DNA of 64,000 nt from contig CAVSZK010000005.1 in assembly GCA_963732415.1 (NCBI GenBank), positions 124,001-188,000 on the forward strand, in the 5' to 3' direction. Shown here one piece after another: positions 26,077 to 33,850 of the stretch; within the stretch, counting starts at the first letter, position 1, and every line of letters begins with the position of its first letter. Source of the stretch: RPQJ01 sp963732415 (GTDB taxonomy: Bacteria; Pseudomonadota; Gammaproteobacteria; Steroidobacterales; Steroidobacteraceae). Below the pieces are notes generated by a model. It ran no database searches, had not been told where the DNA came from, and was given only the letters and a program-made list of their open reading frames with translations. The position numbers were made by a program, and so were the translations under genes.

Positions 26077-26918
26077 TACGCAGTCTCCTGGTCCGGATAC
26101 GAATGTGTGTTCTGAACCGGGCTCGATGCCCGACCCAGGAAATCCGTCGCAACGCGCACGAAGGCGCCCTGCTGCTCGAGGTGCACGGCGTGACCGGCGC
26201 CCGCGATCTCGCAGGTCTCCGCTGCAGGCATCCGTGCTGCGATGTCACGTCCGGCGGTCACGAAAGCCTGATCGAGTTCGCCCGCGACCAGCAGTACCGG
26301 TACCGTGACATGCGCGAGTGCGTCGAACAGCGGCGGCTGCGCCGCGAGCCCGAGTCCACGCAGGCTCGCGGCGAGTTCGTGCGCGTCGTTTGCCAGCCGG
26401 GCGCGACGCTGCTCCTCTGCGAATGCAGGGCCGAGCCGCCGCTGCGATGCGAACAGCGGCATCGCCATCCAGTCGTCCACGAAGGCCTCGACCCCGTCGG
26501 CCTCGATGCGCTGGGCCCGCGCCTCGTCCTCGCGCCGGCGCGACTCTCTGGCCGACTCGTCGGCGATGCCGGCTCGCGCGCCGATCAGCACCAGCGACGC
26601 GACGCTTTCCGGATGACGTACGGCACAGGCGAGCGCAAGTCGCGCGCCCATCGAATAGCCGAGCCAGTGGGCGCGCCGGTGGCCCGCAGACTCGAGCGTC
26701 GCGACAAGATCGCGTACGCAGCACTCGAATCCGTATTCGTCCGCCGCGCGACCAACCGAGCGGCCGTGACCTGGCAGGTCGGGCACTATCGTCTCGTATT
26801 CGGCTGACAGCGCCTTCGCGACTCCGCGCATGCTGCCGGCACTCCCGGTGTAGCCGTGCAGGATCATCAGCGCGGGCCCTCGGCCACTGCGTTCGAAATG
26901 CAGTGGGCGCGCGCTCAC
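26076..26918 (-). CDS. menH: 2-succinyl-6-hydroxy-2,4-cyclohexadiene-1-carboxylate synthase
   Basis: Protein of 280 residues with an alpha/beta-hydrolase fold. The nucleophile elbow is LGYSMGARLAL, the N-terminal oxyanion region LHGYTGSAGSM, and the catalytic His lies in GAGHAVHLE. It eliminates pyruvate from SEPHCHC to give SHCHC. GTG 26918 overlaps the menD stop (GTGA). Sequence alone would allow other hydrolases; its place between menD and menB decides the call. Confidence 0.9.
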   Translation of the reverse strand: MSARPLHFERSGRGPALMILHGYTGSAGSMRGVAKALSAEYETIVPDLPGHGRSVGRAADEYGFECCVRDLVATLESAGHRRAHWLGYSMGARLALACAVRHPESVASLVLIGARAGIADESARESRRREDEARAQRIEADGVEAFVDDWMAMPLFASQRRLGPAFAEEQRRARLANDAHELAASLRGLGLAAQPPLFDALAHVTVPVLLVAGELDQAFVTAGRDIAARMPAAETCEIAGAGHAVHLEQQGAFVRVATDFLGRASSPVQNTHSYPDQETA

Positions 26919-28714
26919 CCGGCGAACTCCCGGTCGAGTGCGGCGCCTACTGCCGCGTGCAACGAAAGATGAAACGCCGTGTTGACGGCGCGGTCCACCG
27001 GGACCTCGATCACGTGCCGGCCACCTTCGAGCGCACGCGCGAACGCCGTATCGAATGCCTTCCTGGATTCTGCTCGTACGGCTTGCCAGCCCAGACCACG
27101 CGCAAGATCGCACAGGTCGAGACCGTGCGGCACCGCAAACACGCGCTCGAACAAAGGCCGGGGCAGCGCGCTCGCGGCAGGCAGGTATTCGAAGATTCCG
27201 CCGCCGTCGTCGTTCGCGACCACGATCGTGAGGTTCGCCTGCTGCATGGTGCCGGCGAGCAGGCCCGCGACGTCGTGCAGCAACGCAAGGTCACCACACC
27301 ACAGCACAGTGGGCACGCCGAGCGCCGATGCCGCGCCGAGCGCTGACGACACCAGTCCGTCGATACCGTTGACGCCGCGGTTCGCCATCAACCGCAGCGC
27401 GCCCTCTCGCGGGCCGGCAAACGCGTCGACCTCGCGGATCGCCATGCTGTTCGCAACGTAGAGCGCGGCACCGGCGGGGACCTGAGTCCAGAGCGCGAGC
27501 GCAAGATGAGGCGCCAGGAAGCGTTCCTCCGCCAAGAGCGCTGCACCGGCAGCGGCCCCGGCCACTCGATCGGCACGCTCCCACATGCCACGCCATGAGT
27601 GTGTCTCCGCGCCCGGCTCCGCGCCGCGCTGCCCCGCTGCAACTGACTCCGAAAGCGCACAGAACTGCCGCGCATTTGCACGGTACGATCGTGTCGCGCG
27701 ATGTTGCGGGTCCTGGAATCCGCCGGCTTCGTCCACCAGCCACAGATCCGCCGAGGCATGGCGCGCGATCCACTCGTTTATCGCCTTGCTGGTCGGCGGC
27801 CCGCCGAAACGCACCACGAGATCCGGGCCCAGCGCCGACGCGGCAGCTGCGTTGCGAAGCAGCACGTCGGCACCGTGGATCAACGCCCCGCCGAGCGCCC
27901 CGCCCGCGCGCAGGCCCGACGCCGGATCGGCCAGCACCGGCCACCCGAGCACCCGAGCCAGCGATCCGGCGGCAGCAGCCAGCGACGGGTCCCATGGGGC
28001 CGGGCCGAAGACCAGCACGCCACGCGATGCGCGGCAGAGTTCGAGACCGAGGTCGCGCTGGGACGTCGTGTCCGTGACGTATTCGTCGCAGGACCCTGCA
28101 AGCTCGGTCTTCTTCTGGGCAGTTTGTGCGGACACCGGCGTATCGACCGAAGCCGGCAACAGCGGCTCGCGGAACGGCAGGTTGAGGTGGACCGGGCCCG
28201 GCACTGCTCCGGTTGCCTCCGCGACTGCGCGCCGCCCCAGCGCCACCGCGTATGCGATCTCGTTGCCGCGCTCGCCCGGACACGGCGCTTCCTCGCTCCA
28301 GCGCGCAAATCCTGCGTACAGGAATCGCTGCTCCATGGTCTGCGCGGCGCCCCAGGCACGCAGCTCGGGCGGTCGATCAGCGGTCAGTACGATCAGCGGC
28401 ACGCGCGCATGGCTCGCCTCCGCGACGGCAGGCAGGAAGTTGGCGCCGGCCGTGCCCGACGTGCACAGCAGGAGGACGGGCCTGCCCACCGCCTTCGCAA
28501 ATCCGAGCGCCTGGAAGGCCGCGCTGCGCTCATCCACATGGACGGTCTGGGGCAATCCAGGCCGCTCGGCGAGCGCCAGTGCCAGCGGCGTGGAGCGGGA
28601 ACCCGGGCACAGGAATGCGGCGGCGACGCCGGCCGAGTGCAGGCTCCCTGCCAGCGCCCGCGCAAACTGCAGGTTCGCGCTGCCCACGCCGATCGTACCG
28701 GTGCCGTCGCTCAT
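26915..28714 (-). CDS. menD: SEPHCHC synthase
   Basis: Protein of 599 residues, thiamine-diphosphate dependent. It adds the succinic semialdehyde unit from 2-oxoglutarate to isochorismate. CPGSRSTPLALALAE is the N-terminal MenD signature, CTSGTAGANFLPAVAEA follows with the catalytic-region Glu, and the C-terminal ThDP-binding part has VVANDDGGGIFEYLP. ATG 28714 overlaps the menF stop (TGATG). Confidence 0.95.
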   Translation of the reverse strand: MSDGTGTIGVGSANLQFARALAGSLHSAGVAAAFLCPGSRSTPLALALAERPGLPQTVHVDERSAAFQALGFAKAVGRPVLLLCTSGTAGANFLPAVAEASHARVPLIVLTADRPPELRAWGAAQTMEQRFLYAGFARWSEEAPCPGERGNEIAYAVALGRRAVAEATGAVPGPVHLNLPFREPLLPASVDTPVSAQTAQKKTELAGSCDEYVTDTTSQRDLGLELCRASRGVLVFGPAPWDPSLAAAAGSLARVLGWPVLADPASGLRAGGALGGALIHGADVLLRNAAAASALGPDLVVRFGGPPTSKAINEWIARHASADLWLVDEAGGFQDPQHRATRSYRANARQFCALSESVAAGQRGAEPGAETHSWRGMWERADRVAGAAAGAALLAEERFLAPHLALALWTQVPAGAALYVANSMAIREVDAFAGPREGALRLMANRGVNGIDGLVSSALGAASALGVPTVLWCGDLALLHDVAGLLAGTMQQANLTIVVANDDGGGIFEYLPAASALPRPLFERVFAVPHGLDLCDLARGLGWQAVRAESRKAFDTAFARALEGGRHVIEVPVDRAVNTAFHLSLHAAVGAALDREFAG

Positions 28715-30003
28715 CAGGGCGCTCCCCACAGCAGCGGGCCAAGCACGGTCCGCAGCTTCAATTCGGTCTCGGTGAATTCGGCCATGGGCTGCGACCGCGC
28801 AACGATGCCCGCGCCCGCCCACGCCGTCGCGCTGCGCCCGCGCACCAGGGCCGAACGCAAGGCTACCGCAAACTCGCCATCGCCGTCCGACTGCAGGAAT
28901 CCGACCGGACCCGCGAACCAGCCGCGCTCGGTAGCCTCGTTCTCGTCGAGCCAGCGCAGCGCCGCCTCACGCGGGGCACCGCCGACGGCGGGCGTCGGAT
29001 GCAGGCGATCCACGAGTTCCATCAGTGCGGCAGGCGAGCGCTCACGACGGCGCGCCCTTATCTCAGTGCACAGGTGCTGCACGGTGCGGGTCCTGAGCAG
29101 GACTGGCTCCCGGGCTGCCTGTACGTCCTCGCAGAACGCCTCGAGCACCGATCGCAGGTACTGCACTACCACCGCGTGCTCGGCGCCATTCTTGCTGCTG
29201 TCGCGGAGCGCCTCGCCCAGGGCCTGGTCGGCCGCTCTCGACGCCCCGCGCGGCGCGGTACCAGCCAGCGCGGCGGTCTCCACCCACTCGCCGTGCGCCT
29301 TGACCAGCCGCTCCGGAGTCGCGCCGAGAAAAACCGTGGGACCGTCACCGACCGCGTACAGCGTGCAGGTCGGGAACCTCTCCCGAAGCGCGACCAGCCA
29401 CGCAACCGGGTCAATGTCGGAGCCGGCCGTGACCTGGACTGCGCGCGCGAGCACTACCTTCTGCACGCGCCCGGCGTGGATGTCGTCGAGGATCCGCTGC
29501 ACCTGGCTCACGTAGGCCTCACGGCCACCGTTGCCGATCTCTACCACGCCTCGCACCGGATGCCCGAGCGCTACGGGTCGCGGACGCAGGTTGATCCAGG
29601 CGCTGCCCGCACGCGAGACCTGCGTGCAACGGTCCCCGTCACTCCAGTACGTGACCTCGGGCAGCCGTAACTCGCCATCGGGGAAACCCTGCCACAGCCC
29701 GCCCTGGGTCCGGGACGGCGCGAATGAAAACCCGCCGAGCAATTGAGCGACACGCGGGCCCTCGCCTTCCCAGCTGATCGTGTCGAACAATTCCTGCGAT
29801 TCGGTCCCGGCCTGGCGGAAGCGCCCGGCGCCGTCAAAAGCCAGTCGAGCGGCGCAGCCGACGCCGACGCGATACCGCCCCGCCGAGGGTTGCTCCCAGA
29901 AAAAACGCGGCGCTGTGCCGGCCGCGGCGAAGACCTCCAGCGGGTCGACGGCCGCGCAGGATTCGGAGCGCATATGGATCGGCTGGGTCGTCACGGCCGA
30001 CAC
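28714..30003 (-). CDS. menF: isochorismate synthase
   Basis: Protein of about 429 residues of the chorismate-binding family, which turns chorismate into isochorismate. The C-terminal half has QKVVLARAVQV, the LAGTAPRGASR loop, the HLCTEIRAR segment, LHPTPAVGGAPR and FAGPVGF. The start is not certain: GTG 30003 has AGG 4 nt upstream, while GTG 29994 lies three codons later. It is the first gene of the men operon and is divergent from ppiB. A siderophore-type EntC is less likely given menD behind it. Confidence 0.9.
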   Translation of the reverse strand: MSAVTTQPIHMRSESCAAVDPLEVFAAAGTAPRFFWEQPSAGRYRVGVGCAARLAFDGAGRFRQAGTESQELFDTISWEGEGPRVAQLLGGFSFAPSRTQGGLWQGFPDGELRLPEVTYWSDGDRCTQVSRAGSAWINLRPRPVALGHPVRGVVEIGNGGREAYVSQVQRILDDIHAGRVQKVVLARAVQVTAGSDIDPVAWLVALRERFPTCTLYAVGDGPTVFLGATPERLVKAHGEWVETAALAGTAPRGASRAADQALGEALRDSSKNGAEHAVVVQYLRSVLEAFCEDVQAAREPVLLRTRTVQHLCTEIRARRRERSPAALMELVDRLHPTPAVGGAPREAALRWLDENEATERGWFAGPVGFLQSDGDGEFAVALRSALVRGRSATAWAGAGIVARSQPMAEFTETELKLRTVLGPLLWGAP

Positions 30004-30030
30004 TTTACCTGCTGCCGCGCCTTGTATAAT
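30003..30030 (+). promoter_or_regulatory. candidate promoter of ppiB
   Basis: A consensus -10 TATAAT (30025-30030) has a weak -35 CTTTAC (30003-30008) 16 nt before it. The leader would be about 85 nt. The -35 region overlaps the menF start, so divergent transcription may interfere. Confidence 0.45.
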
Positions 30031-30121
30031 ACGCAGCTTGGCCGGCTCGCCGCTGCGCGTGACATCCGGGCCGCACCCATTCACTATTCCGCCCCCGTAA
30101 GACACCCCACGGATTTTCGCC

Positions 30122-30616
30122 ATGATTCGATTTGAGACCACACTGGGCAGCTTCACTATCGAGCTCTTCGAGACAGAGGCACCGATTTCGAGCAAGAACT
30201 TCCTGGACTACGTCGACTCCGGGCACTTCGACGGCACGGTGTTCCATCGGGTGATCCCGGGATTCGTGATCCAGGGTGGCGGGCTCACGTCCGACATGCG
30301 GCAGAAGGCCACGCAGCCACCGATTCGCAACGAGGCAGACAACGGCCTCAAGAACCGGCGCGGCACGCTTTCCATGGCTCGCACCAATGATCCCAACAGC
30401 GCCACCTCGCAGTTCTTCGTCAACCTGGTCGACAACGCGTTCCTCGACCCAGGCCGCGGCGGCGCCGGTTACGCGGTCTTCGGCCACGTGACCGAGGGCA
30501 TGGACGTCGTGGACAAGATTGCGGCCGTGAAGACCGGCAACAAGGGCGGCCATCAGGACGTGCCGGTGACACCGGTCGAGGTGACCAGCGCAAAGCGGGT
30601 CGCGGCAGCCGGCTGA
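30122..30616 (+). CDS. ppiB: cyclophilin-type peptidyl-prolyl isomerase
   Basis: Protein of 164 residues with no signal peptide, so the cytoplasmic form. The active-site core is FHRVIPGFVIQGGG, with SMARTNDPNSATSQFFVNL and FGHVTEGMDVV following. It speeds cis-trans isomerisation of X-Pro bonds. Length and the absence of an export signal separate it from PpiA. A TATAAT promoter lies about 95 nt upstream. Confidence 0.95.
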   Translation: MIRFETTLGSFTIELFETEAPISSKNFLDYVDSGHFDGTVFHRVIPGFVIQGGGLTSDMRQKATQPPIRNEADNGLKNRRGTLSMARTNDPNSATSQFFVNLVDNAFLDPGRGGAGYAVFGHVTEGMDVVDKIAAVKTGNKGGHQDVPVTPVEVTSAKRVAAAG

Positions 30617-30646
30617 CCGGCGAGTCCGCCGAGCTGGCGAATCCGA

Positions 30647-31378
30647 GTGGCCAGGCGCCGCAAACCCGTCGCACGCCTGGTGCGCGGCCTGGGACTCGCG
30701 CTCGCGGCCTGGGCCGCGATCACGTTGGGAGTCGTGCTCGCACTGCGCTGGGTCGACCCGCCACTTACGTCCTTCATGGTGCAGAGCCGGGTGGCCGCGC
30801 TCTTCTCCGACCCGCCGGGCTACGACTTTGACTACCAGTGGCGGGACTGGGACCAGGTCTCGCCGAACGCCGCGCTCGCGGTGGTCGCCGCCGAAGACCA
30901 GAAATTTCCGCTGCACCACGGCTTCGACTTCAAGCAGATCGACAAGGCTCTGCAGGACCGCGAACGAGGCAAGCACGTGCGTGGCGCCAGCACGATCTCG
31001 CAGCAGGTGGCCAAGAACCTGTTCCTGTGGCCCGGGCAGAGCTGGTTCCGCAAGGGCCTCGAGGCCGGCATAACCGTGCTGATCGAACTCGCGTGGAGCA
31101 AGCAACGCATCCTCGAGGTGTACCTGAACGTGGCCGAATTCGGCCGCGGAACCTTCGGGGTGCAGGCCGCGAGCCGCAGATTCCTCCACAAGGACGCCGC
31201 GCGCCTGACACGTGCCGACGCAGCGCTGCTGGCCGCGGTACTGCCGGCGCCGAATCGCTTCCGGGTGGACGCACCGTCGAACTACGTGAGGCGGCGGCAG
31301 GCCTGGATCCAGCGCCAGATGGCCTCGCTGGGCGGCACGACCTACGTGCAGCAACTGGAGAAGGAGCCCGCGCCGTGA
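30647..31378 (+). CDS. mtgA: monofunctional peptidoglycan glycosyltransferase
   Basis: Protein of 243 residues from GTG 30647. One N-terminal membrane helix (residues about 14-32) is followed by a GT51 domain. The catalytic Glu lies in VVAAEDQKFPLHHGFD; GASTISQQVAKNLFLW and the KQRILEVYLNVAEFG block complete the family motifs. It polymerises lipid II on the periplasmic side without a transpeptidase domain. The stop overlaps the start of the monooxygenase gene by 4 nt. No good SD precedes the GTG. Confidence 0.94.
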   Translation: MARRRKPVARLVRGLGLALAAWAAITLGVVLALRWVDPPLTSFMVQSRVAALFSDPPGYDFDYQWRDWDQVSPNAALAVVAAEDQKFPLHHGFDFKQIDKALQDRERGKHVRGASTISQQVAKNLFLWPGQSWFRKGLEAGITVLIELAWSKQRILEVYLNVAEFGRGTFGVQAASRRFLHKDAARLTRADAALLAAVLPAPNRFRVDAPSNYVRRRQAWIQRQMASLGGTTYVQQLEKEPAP

Positions 31379-32835
31379 CCACACGGACACGAGTAGCGAT
31401 CATCGGCGCAGGCCATTCCGGAATCTGCCTGGGGATGCTGCTGAAGCGCGCCGGGATCGACGACTTCATGATCGTGGAAAAGGCGAGGACGCTGGGCGGC
31501 ACCTGGCGCGAGAACACCTACCCCGGTGCCTCCTGCGACGCGCCCTCGTTCCTGTACAGCTTCTCCTTCGCACAGAAAACCGACTGGAGTCGTCGCTTCG
31601 CGCTGCAGCCGGAACTTCTCGGGTATTCGGCCCAGTGTGCGGTCGAGGCGGGACTGCTGCCCCATTGCCGGTTCAGTGCCGAAGTCACGTCGGCGCGGTT
31701 CGACGACGCGCGCAGGCTGTGGCGGATCGAGCTGGCCGACGGATCGTTGATCGAGGCGGATTTCCTGGTGTCCGCAGTGGGACAGCTCGATCGCCCCGCG
31801 ATGCCCGATCTGCCGGGCCGCAGCGGCTTCGCCGGACCGCAGTTCCACTCGGCGCGCTGGGATCACTCGGTGGACCTGGCCGGCAGGAGAATCGCGGTGA
31901 TCGGCAATGCGGCCAGCGCGGTGCAGTTCGTGCCGCAGATCGCGCCGCTCGCGAGGCGACTGACGATTTTCCAGCGATCGGCGAACTGGCTGCTGCCGCG
32001 CAACGACAAACTCTACGCGCCGTGGCTGCACCGCGCGATGAAGCGCTGGCCCTGGCTCGCCAGGCTGCGACACGACTGGCAATGGTTCTTCTTCGGCGAA
32101 ATGATGCTCACACCGCTGATGAAGCGCGTACGTATCGCCCAGTGGGCCGCGCGGCACAAGGCCATGCGGCACATGCGTCGGCAGGTCAGCGACCCTTCGC
32201 TGCGGGCGAAGCTGGTGCCCGATTATCCTGTGGGTGCGCGGCGGGTGCTGTTCAACGACGATTACTACCCGGCGCTTGGTCGCCAGAACGTGCGGCTCGT
32301 GACCGAGTCCATCGAGCGCATCGAGCCGAATGGCATCCGCACGCGCGACGGCGAGCTGCACGAGGCCGACGTGATGGTGTTCGCGACCGGCTTCAAGGCG
32401 ACGGAATTCCTGGCGCCGATCGAGGTGACCGGAGCGGGCGGACGCGCGCTGGCGGCGGAATGGCGCCACGGCGCAAAGGCGTACCTGGGCGTGACTGTGA
32501 GCGGGTTCCCGAATTTCTTCATGCTGTACGGCCCGAACACCAATCTCGGGCATAACAGCATCCTGGTAATGATCGAGGCGCAGGCGGGTTACATCGTCCG
32601 GGCGATCGAGCTCCTGCGGGCGCAAGGCCTGCGGCGCATCGACGTCAAGCGGGAGGTGATGGAGGAGTACAATCGAACGCTGGCGCTGGACCTGGAGAAA
32701 TCCGTATGGGCCGACGCCAAGAGCAGTTGGTACAAACTTGCCGACGGCACGATCACCAACAACTGGCCGCACAGCACGATTCGGTATCGCCGGCTGCTGC
32801 GGACTGTGAACCTTCGCGACTACGAAGTCGGTTGA
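31375..32835 (+). CDS. flavin-dependent Baeyer-Villiger-type monooxygenase
   Basis: Protein of 486 residues. The FAD-binding Rossmann motif is VAIIGAGHSGICLG at the N-terminus. The Baeyer-Villiger fingerprint F-x-G-x3-H-x3-W is complete in FAGPQFHSARWD (residues about 155-166). The second nucleotide site reads VIGNAASAVQFVPQI, close to the usual NADPH loop. It would insert oxygen beside a ketone carbonyl or oxidise a soft heteroatom; the substrate is not predictable. GTG 31375 overlaps the mtgA stop (GTGA), which is odd because the two have no known joint function. It is closest to the flavin-containing monooxygenase group of environmental proteobacteria. Confidence 0.9.
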   Translation: MTTRTRVAIIGAGHSGICLGMLLKRAGIDDFMIVEKARTLGGTWRENTYPGASCDAPSFLYSFSFAQKTDWSRRFALQPELLGYSAQCAVEAGLLPHCRFSAEVTSARFDDARRLWRIELADGSLIEADFLVSAVGQLDRPAMPDLPGRSGFAGPQFHSARWDHSVDLAGRRIAVIGNAASAVQFVPQIAPLARRLTIFQRSANWLLPRNDKLYAPWLHRAMKRWPWLARLRHDWQWFFFGEMMLTPLMKRVRIAQWAARHKAMRHMRRQVSDPSLRAKLVPDYPVGARRVLFNDDYYPALGRQNVRLVTESIERIEPNGIRTRDGELHEADVMVFATGFKATEFLAPIEVTGAGGRALAAEWRHGAKAYLGVTVSGFPNFFMLYGPNTNLGHNSILVMIEAQAGYIVRAIELLRAQGLRRIDVKREVMEEYNRTLALDLEKSVWADAKSSWYKLADGTITNNWPHSTIRYRRLLRTVNLRDYEVG

Positions 32836-32899
32836 ACCTGCGGAACTTCCGTGCCCGGGGTGGTTCAAAACACTTGCAGTCCTTCCTGGAGATAACGCC

Positions 32900-33820
32900 T
32901 TGTCAACGCAACTGACCCGCCCCCAAACCCACACCTTCCTCGTCGGCCTGGCCGCCCTCGTCGCCCTGGCACTCGCAGGCTGCGGCAAGAGTCCAGCCCC
33001 GGCGCAGGTTGATGCGGCCGCGCAATCGACCGAAACAGCTGCACAGCAAGCCGAGGCCAACGACGCCGCTGCACAGCAGGCCGAGGCACTCGCCGCGAAG
33101 GAACAGGAACTCGCGGATCGCGAGGCGGCCGTCAAGCAGCAGGAAATCGAGGCCGAGCTCGCCCGGCGCAACGCCGAATCGGCGCAGCAGTCGGCGGCCG
33201 CATCAGCCGCGGCCGCCAGGAAGTCCGCAGCGCAGGCCAAGGCTGCCAACGCCGCACCACCCGCCAAGGTTGCCGCCGCGCAGCCCCAGCAGCCGCCCCC
33301 GCCGCCCCAGCCGATCATGATTCCGGCCGGCACGCAGCTCTCGATCGAACTCGTCTCAGCGGTAAACAGCAAGAACGCCGTGGTTGGAAACGCCGTCCAG
33401 GGCCGCCTCGCCTCTGACCTCGTCGTGAACGGACGGCTGGCGGCGCCCGCGGGCTCCGCGGTCACCGGCACGGTCACCGAGTCCGTGTCCGGCAGCAACC
33501 AGATTGGCGGCGTGCCGTCGGTGGCGGTCACGTTCAACAGCCTTGCAACCGTCAGCGGCCCGGTCGCGATCAGCGCACGCGTCAAGCAGCAGGGTGCAAG
33601 CGAAACCGGCAAGGACACGGCGAAGGTCGTCGGTACGACTGCCGCAGGCGCCGTCATCGGTCACCAGGTGAGCAGCAAGAACGGCGCCGTGGTCGGCGGC
33701 CTGATCGGCGGCGCGGCCGGCCTCGGGATCGCCAAGAAGACCGGCGGCGACGTCAAGATCGCGGCGGGCACCGTCGTGAACGTCCCGCTGGACAGCGCCA
33801 TCCAGGTCAACGGCGGCTGA
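32900..33820 (+). CDS. lipoprotein with coiled coil and glycine-zipper region
   Basis: Protein of 306 residues from TTG 32900, with GGAG about 8 nt upstream. The signal ends in a lipobox (ALALAGC; acylated Cys at about residue 28). Residues about 35-120 are an Ala/Gln/Glu-rich coiled coil, then a Pro/Gln run, and a beta-rich part from about 135 (IMIPAGTQLSIELVSAVNSK). Near the end GGLIGGAAGLGIAKKTGG resembles a glycine zipper, which can insert in membranes. I do not recognise a characterised family. An envelope role is likely; the next gene on the right is convergent metH. Confidence 0.8.
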   Translation: MSTQLTRPQTHTFLVGLAALVALALAGCGKSPAPAQVDAAAQSTETAAQQAEANDAAAQQAEALAAKEQELADREAAVKQQEIEAELARRNAESAQQSAAASAAAARKSAAQAKAANAAPPAKVAAAQPQQPPPPPQPIMIPAGTQLSIELVSAVNSKNAVVGNAVQGRLASDLVVNGRLAAPAGSAVTGTVTESVSGSNQIGGVPSVAVTFNSLATVSGPVAISARVKQQGASETGKDTAKVVGTTAAGAVIGHQVSSKNGAVVGGLIGGAAGLGIAKKTGGDVKIAAGTVVNVPLDSAIQVNGG

Positions 33821-33850
33821 TTACCGGGCGCAGCGGCCGAAGCGCGGCAC

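Noticed and set aside
31342..33657. minus-strand open frame of about 770 codons opposite the monooxygenase and lipoprotein genes
   Set aside because: It spans two genes and their gap, is low in complexity and lacks any family; a product of high GC.
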